DNA of 33,150 nucleotides from Clostridiaceae bacterium. Its GTDB lineage: Bacteria > Bacillota > Clostridia > Christensenellales > CAG-917. The stretch spans positions 1 to 33,150 of the forward strand of contig JAITPR010000030.1 in the NCBI GenBank assembly GCA_031289315.1. Direction: 5' to 3'. Below are positions 1 to 7,986 of this stretch, piece by piece. Positions within the stretch are counted from its first letter, which is position 1. Every line of letters starts with the position of its first letter. A program made the position numbers and the translations under genes. Under the pieces are notes generated by a model, which was not told where the DNA came from, did no database searches, and saw only the letters and a list, made by a program, of their open reading frames with translations.

Positions 1-336
1 CACATGCAACGCGCATAAAGCAAGTCGGTAACGCATTGCCGTAGGCGGGGCTTCGCCCAATGCGGCACATGTACTTATCTTCCGCACAGACTGCTCCTTG
101 ATATGGGTGCTTTCCCCCACGCGTCACTTAATGGGAGCAATTTCCCCCGCGCGTCACCTAATGTGAGCGGTTTCTTTAGACTGTCAGCTTGAGTGCAGGG
201 AGAATTTGCGCAACCTCCGGCGCGAAATGTCCCCGAAATGGGTGAGTAATGTGTTAACGCGCACAGGTGCTTTTAAAGCAACATTGCCGCTGAACCGTAT
301 TTTTTCCGAAACTTAAAAAAAAGTTGATTTTTAGTA
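1..336. repeat. Intergenic repeat-rich region
   Basis: No gene is visible here. The first bases carry the motif CATGCAACGCGCATAAA, which recurs at about 32951 and 33013. Positions 100-240 hold degenerate copies of TGGGAGC / GCGTCAC words and a GACTGTCA...TTGAG segment matching the larger repeats at 32825-32921 and 33055-33150. The stretch therefore looks like decayed copies of the same interspersed intergenic repeat family found at the other end of the window. Confidence 0.6.
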
Positions 337-365
337 TTGCAAAATTTCTAGTTATGTTGTATCAT
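337..365 (+). promoter_or_regulatory. Sigma-A-type promoter of the accessory cluster
   Basis: TTGCAA (337-342) is followed after 17 bp by TATCAT (360-365), about 50 bp before the first gene of the cluster. The surroundings are AT-rich. All eight downstream genes point the same way and are closely packed, so one transcript is plausible. This is a prediction from consensus spacing only. Confidence 0.5.
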
Positions 366-415
366 TATAACCATAAAATGTTGATAAATAAAAAGGAGTT
401 TGTTATTGCTTAGAA

Positions 416-1834
416 ATGACGGATATGAAACGTCGCATAATTGCGAACTTGTCTAAAGAGATGGTGTTTTGTTTGGAACGCGAAAGAGGGTGGACTTATC
501 CGGAATTGAGGGAACAAGTGTGCCGGTTTGCCGCGTATTTCACGCTTAACAAAGTCGGCAGGGTTTGCATACAGTTAGAGCAAGGGTTCTATGCCTATGC
601 GGCAATCACGGCGGCGTATCTAAGCGGAACGGTTTTCTGTGTTATCGACAAAAATCAGCCTATTGAAAGGAAGCAATACATAACCGGCGCGTTTTTACCT
701 GACCTGTATATCGTATTGACAAACGCGGATAAATTTGCCGACAATTCTATGAGCATAGAGGAGTTCGGCTATTGGAACGGTTCGGTTGAAAGTCTAGTGC
801 GTGATAACAAGCACATATATGTTCTCTTCACGTCCGGTTCCACTGGACGTCCCAAAGGCGTACTGGTTAAGAGCAGCGCAATCGAAAGGTTGGTTTCGTG
901 GGCTATTCCCGAATTCGACCTTTGTGGGGATGACATTTACGGACAATATGCTCCGTTGTTTTTTGACATGAGCATGTTGGACGTTTTTGCCGCCGTGTCG
1001 GTCGGTTGTTCAATTGTTCCGTTTTCGTCAATGGCGGATAAGCTACGACCGGCTAACTTGATTGAAAAGTTCGGCATTACGTTTTGGAATTCCGTTCCGC
1101 AGGTGCTAGAAGTGTTGGAAAATAGCGGCGGCTTCAAGAGTGAAAAACTAAAATCGCTCCGGACGATAAAATTCGGCGGCGACAAGATTTATCAACTGCA
1201 GATAGAAAAGCTGTTTACGCTGTTGCCGGATTGCAACGTAGTACTTACCTACGGTCCCACGGAAATAACGGTATTCTGCACGTATGCCAAAATGAACCGC
1301 GCCGATTACAAGTCGTTTTCAAAAGGGATAATGACCATGGGCAAAGCCGTTCCCGGTTGGGACGTCCGCCTTAAAGACGAGGAAAGCGGCGTCGGGGAAA
1401 TCGTAGTTTGCGGGGCATATATAGGGGACGGCTACATAGACGGCGCTTCGGGGGCTTTCTTTAAACGTACCGGCGAGACCGAATATACCGAATATAGCAC
1501 CGGTGATTTTGCCGAGGAAATCGACGGGTATTATTATTTTCACGGCAGAAGGGACAATCAAGTTAAACTGAACGGGATAAGAGTGGATTTAAGTGAAATC
1601 GAAAACGCGTTAATCGGCGTCGGGTGCAAACGCTTTGAGGTGATTGCACAAAACGATTTGATATATCTTGCATATGTCGACGTACAAGCGGACGAAAAAT
1701 TTATAAGAGGGACTCTTATAAAAAAACTGCCGAAGTATCTCGTGCCGTCCGTCGTTAAAAGATTTGACAGCTTTCCATTGACACCCAACGGAAAAACCGA
1801 TAGACAAGCATTGATTAAGGAGTTAAGCAAATAG
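416..1834 (+). CDS. AMP-forming adenylation enzyme (DltA / NRPS A-domain-like amino acid--carrier protein ligase)
   Basis: This enzyme probably activates an amino or carboxylic acid with ATP and loads it on the carrier protein encoded next. Adenylation core motifs are in order: A3 LFTSGSTGRPKGV (about residues 138-149), A5 YGPTE, A7 YSTGDF, A8 GRRDNQVKLNGIRVD and A10 PLTPNGKTDR with the catalytic lysine. At 472 residues it is slightly shorter than DltA-type D-alanine ligases (about 500), which it resembles in layout. DltB and DltD partners are absent, so this is not a lipoteichoic acid dlt operon. The substrate cannot be read by eye. The start is slightly uncertain: the good Shine-Dalgarno AAAGGAG (392-398) lies 17 nt from this ATG but 7 nt from an out-of-frame TTG at 406 that opens a 16-codon ORF. 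ATG 425 is a second in-frame option. Confidence 0.85.
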   Translation: MTDMKRRIIANLSKEMVFCLERERGWTYPELREQVCRFAAYFTLNKVGRVCIQLEQGFYAYAAITAAYLSGTVFCVIDKNQPIERKQYITGAFLPDLYIVLTNADKFADNSMSIEEFGYWNGSVESLVRDNKHIYVLFTSGSTGRPKGVLVKSSAIERLVSWAIPEFDLCGDDIYGQYAPLFFDMSMLDVFAAVSVGCSIVPFSSMADKLRPANLIEKFGITFWNSVPQVLEVLENSGGFKSEKLKSLRTIKFGGDKIYQLQIEKLFTLLPDCNVVLTYGPTEITVFCTYAKMNRADYKSFSKGIMTMGKAVPGWDVRLKDEESGVGEIVVCGAYIGDGYIDGASGAFFKRTGETEYTEYSTGDFAEEIDGYYYFHGRRDNQVKLNGIRVDLSEIENALIGVGCKRFEVIAQNDLIYLAYVDVQADEKFIRGTLIKKLPKYLVPSVVKRFDSFPLTPNGKTDRQALIKELSK

Positions 1835-1835
1835 T

Positions 1836-2075
1836 ATGGACAATACGGGAAAAAAAATCATTCAGTTGATTGCGAACGTACTCGAATGTAAGGAGTCCGA
1901 ATTGACTCTGAAATCCGGGCTACTAAACCACTATAAATGGGATAGCTTGTCGCACATCATGATAATTACAGAGTTGGAAAAAGAATTATCTATTCCTATT
2001 TCCGACGATATGGTGGCGCAACTTATCACCATAGAGGATATTATTAAATTTGTTAAAACAAACGGAGGCAAATAG
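1836..2075 (+). CDS. Acyl/peptidyl carrier protein
   Basis: This 79-residue four-helix carrier protein carries the phosphopantetheine attachment motif WDSLSH, with Ser37 as the expected attachment site. It starts one base after the stop of the adenylating enzyme, so the two are almost certainly a ligase/carrier pair in which the activated acid is held as a thioester. Length and acidic helices fit DltC-like or stand-alone NRPS carriers. A conserved holo-ACP synthase encoded elsewhere would be needed to load it. Confidence 0.88.
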   Translation: MDNTGKKIIQLIANVLECKESELTLKSGLLNHYKWDSLSHIMIITELEKELSIPISDDMVAQLITIEDIIKFVKTNGGK

Positions 2076-2939
2076 GTGATGTTATCTGCAATTAAGTTTA
2101 AAAGTTTTGACGGTAAGGTGCTTGACGGTAAAATTCAGTTGCCGAAAGGTGAAATTAAGGGGGCTTTTCTAATGTTACATGGATGTCCTTCTTATATGGA
2201 TGAATATGGTTTCTATAGTAACGCCGTTTCAAAATTGTATCCCAATGGCGGTATGGCGGAATTTCTTGCTTCTAACAGTTATGCGTCATTGCGTTTTAAT
2301 TATCGCGAGCAAGGAAAAGACGTTATTCCAGATACAATGGAGGATCTTACCATAAGCGGAATGATTAACGATACGGAGGCTGCGTATTGGGAATTAACTA
2401 GAAAGTTATCAAATAGTGACATTCCAATATACGTAATCGCAACAAGTTTTGCAGGTGGCATTGCAGTTAAGTGGGTGAATGTTTTTCATAGAGATATAAA
2501 AAAAATATTTTTTGCGTGTCCGTTAGTCGATTTATCATATACGTTACTTAAAAGAGATGTCATTTTCTTTGATGGAGAAGAATGGCATATACACGACAAG
2601 TATATAAGTGAGATGAAAGAGCGGGGGTATATTATCTCCGGGGGGAAAAAGGTAAATTCTGCATTTGCAAATGAAGCCATGTTGATTAATGTGGAAAACG
2701 AATTCTCATTACTTAAGTGCAAAAGCATTATCTTTCATGGAGATATTGATACGTTCGTTCCAATTTCGCAATCAAGAAGAATTGCGAAGTTATTTAGCGA
2801 TGTAACGCTTATAGAATATGCTGATGCCGGACATGGCTTTGTAGCTCCATGGGATAAAGGATTACCGGAAGAAGTTAGATTGAAAATAAGAGCAAAAAAT
2901 ACTAACGATATTTATGCTAAGATATTGGAGAATATATGA
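2076..2939 (+). CDS. Alpha/beta hydrolase (possible thioesterase or acyltransferase)
   Basis: The fold is recognisable from HGCPSY near residue 36 (oxyanion region), the nucleophile elbow ATSFAGG with Ser124, HGDIDTFVP (acidic residue) and ADAGHGF (catalytic His). The elbow has Ala-Thr-Ser rather than the canonical Gly-x-Ser. The family includes serine aminopeptidase-like and type II thioesterase-like enzymes. Next to a ligase and carrier protein, a role in releasing or transferring the carrier-bound acyl group is a reasonable inference. Start is GTG 2076 or ATG 2079, behind GGAGG at 2064-2068. Base composition becomes clearly more AT-rich from here. Confidence 0.75.
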   Translation: MMLSAIKFKSFDGKVLDGKIQLPKGEIKGAFLMLHGCPSYMDEYGFYSNAVSKLYPNGGMAEFLASNSYASLRFNYREQGKDVIPDTMEDLTISGMINDTEAAYWELTRKLSNSDIPIYVIATSFAGGIAVKWVNVFHRDIKKIFFACPLVDLSYTLLKRDVIFFDGEEWHIHDKYISEMKERGYIISGGKKVNSAFANEAMLINVENEFSLLKCKSIIFHGDIDTFVPISQSRRIAKLFSDVTLIEYADAGHGFVAPWDKGLPEEVRLKIRAKNTNDIYAKILENI

Positions 2940-3517
2940 TGAATAATTTCATTTGTGCTAAAGATGCTTTGATTGGAGAAAGAGCAAATATTGGTGCATT
3001 TTCGATAATAGGTCGTAATACCGAAGTATCTGGTGTTAGAATTGGAAATGAGTTTATCATGGGCGCTTTTTCTAAAATTGAAGATGAAGTCGTTATAGGA
3101 AATAATTGTAGGGTTGGTGATTATTGCGGAATTTACTATAAGACGGAAATCGGCAACAACGTGACAATAGAGCATGGTAGCAAAGTTTTTGCACGTTGCA
3201 AAATCGGTAACGATGTTGTTATTAATGCAAGTGTTTCACAAAGAGTGATCATGGAGGACGGTGTGCGTTTTTTTGGAAGGATAGCACACAGCCACCGCAA
3301 TCATACGCTCGATTGGAAAAATACAGTTGAAGAATCGCCCATGTTTAAGAAGGGATGTTTTATTGGAATAAACGCTTTGATTATAGGTAACATAACAATA
3401 GGTGAAAATGCCTATATCGGTGCCGGAGAAATCGTTAGGTGCAATATTCCCGCAGATAGTGTTTTTTATAAGGGCAAGATTTATGACAAGAGGTTTTTTA
3501 AAGGATTAATCGTGTAG
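2936..3517 (+). CDS. Hexapeptide-repeat (left-handed beta-helix) acyltransferase
   Basis: This 193-residue protein is built of tandem [IV]-G-x-x hexapeptides (for example IGERANIGAFSIIGRN, IGNEFIMGAF, IGNNVTIEHG and IGENAYIGAGEIV). These form the left-handed beta-helix of the LbH acetyltransferases such as sugar O- or N-acetyltransferases. An RIAHSHRNHT stretch supplies candidate catalytic histidines. It overlaps the upstream hydrolase by ATGA, which indicates translational coupling. In this setting it probably acylates a nucleotide-linked sugar or a glycan. The acyl donor may be acetyl-CoA or the carrier-bound acyl group; neither is shown by the sequence. Confidence 0.83.
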   Translation: MMNNFICAKDALIGERANIGAFSIIGRNTEVSGVRIGNEFIMGAFSKIEDEVVIGNNCRVGDYCGIYYKTEIGNNVTIEHGSKVFARCKIGNDVVINASVSQRVIMEDGVRFFGRIAHSHRNHTLDWKNTVEESPMFKKGCFIGINALIIGNITIGENAYIGAGEIVRCNIPADSVFYKGKIYDKRFFKGLIV

Positions 3518-3533
3518 GAGTTTGATGTAAATT

Positions 3534-4658
3534 ATGGACAAGAACGGCACGATATATAAATATTGGTTTAGTAAAAATGCGAAGCAAATCAATATTGTTA
3601 CTTCAAGAGTGAATGAACCTCCACCTTGGGCTTTTGTATATTCAAAAGATTATTCTTATTTCGACCAGTTTGGCGATAAGGATTTAGTATATAAGGTGTC
3701 AGTATTTTTATCGAAGTACTATCCTAATGCACAAATTAAATATTTTGTATCAGATGACTTCGAAAGACAACGGGGAGTAATAGGCGAAAATACTCTTATA
3801 ATAGGGGGACCGCGCTGGAATAATAAAGTTTGCCAAGATTATATGTGGGATACTAAAATAAAAAGCATTTTTAGGTATCCACCTTTTAAAGATAGCAAAA
3901 AAGAGATTTGTTCCGATTGCGAAAAAGTAGCAAACGATTGCGGACGTGAATGCATATGTGTTAATAAAAAGATAATATCTTACATTGGCACGGAGGTGCT
4001 AGTTCATGCACAAGAAGTACAAGCAGCAAAAATAGCGGCGGAGCGTTGTACTTCCCTTGGGAATGGTGATGTTATGGTAAAAGATTGCGTTAAAACGGAT
4101 TACGGTTTTTTTGCGACATTTAATAATGATAACAATTATGACAAAAGCGCATCTCGCGTGGTCATTCTTAATGGAATACATATTTTTGGTGGACTGGGAG
4201 CTTTTTATGCTTTTAACGACAGTCCTAATGCGCAAAAAAATTATACAACGGTTCAAAGTGAATTAGGTTATGATAATACCGAGTTTTTTGCATATATGCC
4301 TATTCAAGTAGCGATAAAGAACACTGTAGCTCCTATTGGACAAATAGAAATAACTAGAGAGAACATTTTTTCTTATAGGAAAGCAGAAAAATGCATTGAT
4401 GAAGCTACTACTTCTACAACCAATTTGAATGAACTGGCTACTGCTGAAATTGCGCAGGCGCTCCTATTAGATTTTATAAAAAAAATTAAAGATATCGAAA
4501 ATGATCCTAATTATGGATACCTTAATCCTAAAAGCTTACTAGATACACTTGTGGACATATATTCGCGTTTGAGAAATACGGAAACTGTGCAATATGCACT
4601 TGAAGAATATAATAAATTAAGTCCACAGTTAGAGGAGGTAAAAAATGTTATTGCATAA
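3534..4658 (+). CDS. Unknown cysteine-motif protein, paralogue A
   Basis: I do not recognise a named family. This 374-residue soluble protein has no signal peptide. Its order of features is IYKYWF at residue 7, DKDLVYKV near 48, KYYPNAQI near 61, LIIGGPRWNN at 88-97 (Rossmann-like glycine turn), a cysteine cluster CSDC...C...CIC at 126-142 (possible Zn site), DYGFFATFNN near 189, then RVVILNGIHIFGG at 208-220 and a helical C-terminus. The same order appears in the next gene, so the two are diverged tandem paralogues. The stop overlaps the next start by 14 nt. AT-rich codon use sets it apart from the housekeeping genes. It may be a nucleotide- or ligand-sensing protein, but this is inference only. 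Confidence 0.7.
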   Translation: MDKNGTIYKYWFSKNAKQINIVTSRVNEPPPWAFVYSKDYSYFDQFGDKDLVYKVSVFLSKYYPNAQIKYFVSDDFERQRGVIGENTLIIGGPRWNNKVCQDYMWDTKIKSIFRYPPFKDSKKEICSDCEKVANDCGRECICVNKKIISYIGTEVLVHAQEVQAAKIAAERCTSLGNGDVMVKDCVKTDYGFFATFNNDNNYDKSASRVVILNGIHIFGGLGAFYAFNDSPNAQKNYTTVQSELGYDNTEFFAYMPIQVAIKNTVAPIGQIEITRENIFSYRKAEKCIDEATTSTTNLNELATAEIAQALLLDFIKKIKDIENDPNYGYLNPKSLLDTLVDIYSRLRNTETVQYALEEYNKLSPQLEEVKNVIA

Positions 4659-5880
4659 CAGCGAGGATATATATAAGTATTGGTTTAAAGAAGACGCAGA
4701 AGAAATTATTATAATATGCTCTAAAGAACCTAATTTGCCTAAAAATGCTTATGTGTATTCAAATGAATATCAGTACATAAACAATATGGCAGATAAAGAT
4801 CTTCTAATGCAGACGCAAGCATTCTTATGTAAGTATTATCCAAATGCCAAAATTTTGACATATTATCCATATCAGTATAGAACAAACCGAGGTGCCGAGT
4901 TTCTAAGGCAAAATCTTGTATTGTTGGGCGGTTCAGCAACAAATAGTATTGTGGGAGAGATATTAGAGGACTCAAGATTTTTAATCTCACAGACATTTGT
5001 GTTTCCGCCGTCAACAAAAGAGCGTTTTGATGGACGCAATGAAAAAAAATCCTTGTGTAAAGATTGTAATTTTAACCTTACACCTGTTGACCAAGAATTT
5101 AATTGTCGTAGAAGTAAAAATTATTGTCAGCCAGACAAGGTTGAGATAAAGAGCAATCATAAAATTGTTGTTAAAAGCGGCACGCCTAAATACTTATGCG
5201 CGATAGAAGATATAGATGTACCTAAGAAGATAAGTAAAAAAATTAAGTCTAATAATGAAAAATTAGTGATATGTGATTATGGGATGTTTGCGGCATTTGA
5301 CAATTCATGCAACAGTACCGGAGGCACTAAAAGAATAGTTCTTGTATCCGGTACTCATTCTTCAGGTGCGCTTTGTGCGTTGGATTCGTTTGCTATGACA
5401 TCGCGCGCCCAAGGAGATTCTAGTGAAAATGAAAGAATAAAAGGAAATTATGAAAAAGTAAAAGAGAAACTTGGAGAAGACGAAAAGAATATTCTTGTCT
5501 TTGCCAAGGCTGACATTATTCGCTTTGATTATGACTTGACATTGCAAAATTTAGATGTTAGATCGGAAGATATAATATCGTTGACATCACCACAACGGAA
5601 TACAGTTGTTGAAAATCACCAAGAGGATACTGTTGATAAAACAAAAAAAGGGTTAATGGCGTCGGCTGAAACTTTGAAGCCGCGTATGGTGGAGCATATT
5701 AATTGGCTAAAGAAACTTATCAAAGATCCGAACTGTACCTCTAAACATAATGAAGCAAATAAATTGTTATCCAAGGTTCAAAGCAGTCATTTAAAAATAT
5801 CAGAGGATATTACAGAATACTCTGTTTCGGAAGCAGAAAAAATATGTGACGAAATAGAGAGCTTTAAAGAAGGAATTTAA
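4645..5880 (+). CDS. Unknown cysteine-motif protein, paralogue B
   Basis: This 411-residue soluble protein is paralogous to the preceding gene. Shared landmarks are IYKYWF (residue 9), DKDLLMQ, KYYPNAKI, LVLLGGSATNS (91-101), FVFPP, CKDCN...C...C (138-161), DYGMFAAFDNS, RIVLVSGTHSSGALCAL and a C-terminal helical region of about 100 residues with coiled-coil character. Conservation is concentrated in the glycine-rich turn, the Cys cluster, the DYG motif and the G-x-H-x-x-G strand, which suggests a common ligand-binding fold. The two copies probably form a heteromer. No catalytic assignment is possible from sequence alone. Confidence 0.7.
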   Translation: MLLHNSEDIYKYWFKEDAEEIIIICSKEPNLPKNAYVYSNEYQYINNMADKDLLMQTQAFLCKYYPNAKILTYYPYQYRTNRGAEFLRQNLVLLGGSATNSIVGEILEDSRFLISQTFVFPPSTKERFDGRNEKKSLCKDCNFNLTPVDQEFNCRRSKNYCQPDKVEIKSNHKIVVKSGTPKYLCAIEDIDVPKKISKKIKSNNEKLVICDYGMFAAFDNSCNSTGGTKRIVLVSGTHSSGALCALDSFAMTSRAQGDSSENERIKGNYEKVKEKLGEDEKNILVFAKADIIRFDYDLTLQNLDVRSEDIISLTSPQRNTVVENHQEDTVDKTKKGLMASAETLKPRMVEHINWLKKLIKDPNCTSKHNEANKLLSKVQSSHLKISEDITEYSVSEAEKICDEIESFKEGI

Positions 5881-5881
5881 A

Positions 5882-6484
5882 ATGTGCAGCAATTGGTTGA
5901 AGGAAAAAAACAAGAATTTGATAGATAAGTATAGACCCGACGTTCCGGAACGGAGTGCTATTTATGATAGTGTGGAGTTTAATGAAGGTGCGGAACGACC
6001 TACAATAAAGGGGCATAAATTTCCTCAATGGATTTATTCTATTTGCTTGAGTTCAGACAAGGAACGAGGCGCTTTTTTGAGCGGCATTTTAACCGCTGTG
6101 TTTTGTACTTTTCTCATAGACTTAGCCAATACAGCATATCTTCAAGGTGCAGTGTTTTATATTAAAGCATTCATGTTAGTGTCGTCCTTTATTTGTGCCA
6201 TAACACAATTTATTCACTATAGATTTTGCAAGTCAATTCAAGATGCTGAATTAAAAAAGGATGATCAAATAAATGCCAATATCTATTTTGAGACGTTTTG
6301 CAAAATGTTAGGCGTTGAGTTTGTCAATCAACATTCTTTTAAGAACCAAGAGGATGCAAGAGATAAGTGTACCCGTTGCATACGTAAGAAAAAAGTGAAT
6401 TATATTATATCGATAGCAACCGCTTGTTTAACGGTGATTCTTTTGTTTGTACAATGGCTACTTATAAATTTTTTTGTGAAATAA
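5882..6484 (+). CDS. Small membrane protein, three predicted TM helices
   Basis: This 200-residue protein starts one base after paralogue B behind AAGGAA. A polar N-terminus of about 65 residues precedes two adjacent hydrophobic segments (GAFLSGILTAVFCTFLI and YIKAFMLVSSFICAITQFI). A cytosolic segment of about 60 residues with CTRC near its end follows, then a C-terminal hydrophobic segment running to the last residues. The layout, a helical hairpin with a cytosolic part, is loosely like SLATT-type two-TM effectors, but I see no diagnostic motif. Because it is packed against the twin cysteine proteins, I infer it is their membrane partner. Confidence 0.68.
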   Translation: MCSNWLKEKNKNLIDKYRPDVPERSAIYDSVEFNEGAERPTIKGHKFPQWIYSICLSSDKERGAFLSGILTAVFCTFLIDLANTAYLQGAVFYIKAFMLVSSFICAITQFIHYRFCKSIQDAELKKDDQINANIYFETFCKMLGVEFVNQHSFKNQEDARDKCTRCIRKKKVNYIISIATACLTVILLFVQWLLINFFVK

Positions 6485-6491
6485 ATCTATA

Positions 6492-7379
6492 ATGAAATCG
6501 TTAAGTATAGTTATTCCGGTATACAACACCGAAAAATATTTAGAGGAATGTTTTTTAAGTATTATTCCTCAACTTAAGGATGATGATGAAGTCATCTTTA
6601 TTGAGGACGGCTCAACGGACGGCTCAAGAGAGTGTTTGGTGCGCTTAATTCACGACTGCGGCAAGCGGAATATACGGTTAATAGCCTTAGAAGTTAACAT
6701 GGGATTGAGCAATGCCCGCAATATCGGCATAGAGGCGGCTAAAGGCGAATATATTGCGTTTGTAGACTCCGATGATTACATAGAACAAGGTGCTTTAAGT
6801 CAAATAGATAACGAGATACGATTGCATAATTGCGATATGGTGGTTACCAAAATAAATGGATTTGCCGAAGCTGATGTTAACCGGAGTTATCTTGCTCCAG
6901 AGTTGAACATCGAATTTTTAAATGCACTTCCGTACGCCGCGTTTTTCGAGGAAATTGCTAAAACCGGTTTAGGCTTAGGACCTTCCGTCCGGTATATTTG
7001 CAGAAAGGATATAATTGATAGATTTGGGCTACGGTTTGAAAATATTCACGACGAGGACCAGATATGGAGTGCGAAGTTAGTGCTTTATTGCAAAACGGTG
7101 CGGTTGTTTTATGATGACTATTACCATTACCGTTTGCGCGGTGATTCTCTTTCCACGAGTTGCTCTTTTGAGAGGGTTCAAGACTTGTTCGCGATCGGCA
7201 AGAGTATCTATTCTTTGATTGAAGACTATCCGGAACATAAGAATTTTTTATTGAGCAGAAGCCGTCATATGTACAACAAAGCCGTTTCGGCAATCAACTT
7301 ATTGCCCCAAGAACAAGCCGCGCGCGCTGAGGCATTAATTGCAAGCGACGGTTTATTTTATATACTGACAAAATCGTAA
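6492..7379 (+). CDS. Family 2 glycosyltransferase
   Basis: This GT-A fold inverting glycosyltransferase has 295 residues. The N-terminus SIVIPVYNTEKYLEEC is the nucleotide-sugar binding start of GT2. EDGSTDGS, NMGLSNARNIG and FVDSDDYIE (the DxD metal site, about residues 93-97) follow in canonical order. It probably transfers a sugar to a surface glycan or lipid-linked acceptor at the inner face of the membrane, and closes the accessory cluster. Its base composition is closer to the first gene of the cluster than to the AT-rich genes between. Confidence 0.88.
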   Translation: MKSLSIVIPVYNTEKYLEECFLSIIPQLKDDDEVIFIEDGSTDGSRECLVRLIHDCGKRNIRLIALEVNMGLSNARNIGIEAAKGEYIAFVDSDDYIEQGALSQIDNEIRLHNCDMVVTKINGFAEADVNRSYLAPELNIEFLNALPYAAFFEEIAKTGLGLGPSVRYICRKDIIDRFGLRFENIHDEDQIWSAKLVLYCKTVRLFYDDYYHYRLRGDSLSTSCSFERVQDLFAIGKSIYSLIEDYPEHKNFLLSRSRHMYNKAVSAINLLPQEQAARAEALIASDGLFYILTKS

Positions 7380-7691
7380 AGATAAAAATAAACAAACCAA
7401 CTGCGTGGAGGCAACAATAACATTGCCGCAAGCCGCTTTGCGCTTGCGCACCACTCTCAACATGACAATCGGTGCCGAATACGCCACATTCTAAACATAA
7501 CAATCCACGCGGAAAACCAAATCTTCAACATATGTTTACATTCCAACTGGCTTGTGGTGCGAACAAATAAAATGCAATAAAAACCGTCTTACATTAATAA
7601 CTAACTAAATGATTAAATTAATAAATGAATAATTGATAAATCAAAGCGTAAAAACACCCTTTTAGGGCGATATTTTCGACAAAATAATCTC
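7380..7691. other. AT-rich intergenic region after the accessory cluster
   Basis: No ORF with gene-like properties is visible. A GC-rich imperfect stem around 7419-7450 could be a weak terminator of the cluster. 7590-7645 is a run of short TAAAT/TAATA words. CCCTTTTAGGG near 7659 is a small stem. Otherwise I see nothing specific. Confidence 0.4.
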
Positions 7692-7720
7692 TTTACATCG
7701 CGCATGCTCACGTGTATAAT
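7692..7720 (+). promoter_or_regulatory. Promoter of the alpha-galactosidase gene
   Basis: TTTACA (7692-7697), then 17 bp, then a perfect TATAAT (7715-7720). This is a near-consensus sigma-A promoter and leaves a leader of about 260 nt before the chosen start codon. The leader contains two copies of TCCGTAGCGG (about 7832 and 7852) but no riboswitch I recognise. Confidence 0.7.
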
Positions 7721-7986
7721 ATAATAGATAAAGATATGTTATCAATCCTTAGAACATATCTAAAAAGATAATCGGCATAGGAGTTCCCGGCAATACGGGC
7801 GAATGCGGGGATAATCGGCGGCGGGCAATATATCCGTAGCGGAATATTGTTCCGTAGCGGTTTAGTTCCGGAAAATCCGTGAGCGGGTATCTATGGCGTA
7901 ACGGCGAAGCGTCATTTATTAAAACAATAGAAAAGGGACATCATCCGGGCGTTCTTAAAAAGACGCAGGGGAGAAGACATGAAATT

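Noticed and set aside
416..2075. dlt operon (lipoteichoic acid D-alanylation)
   Set aside because: Only ligase- and carrier-like genes are present; the MBOAT DltB and DltD are absent and the downstream genes differ.
7638..7655. Catabolite-responsive element upstream of the alpha-galactosidase
   Set aside because: The best match (TCAAAGCGTAAAAA) has about three departures from the cre consensus, too weak to call.
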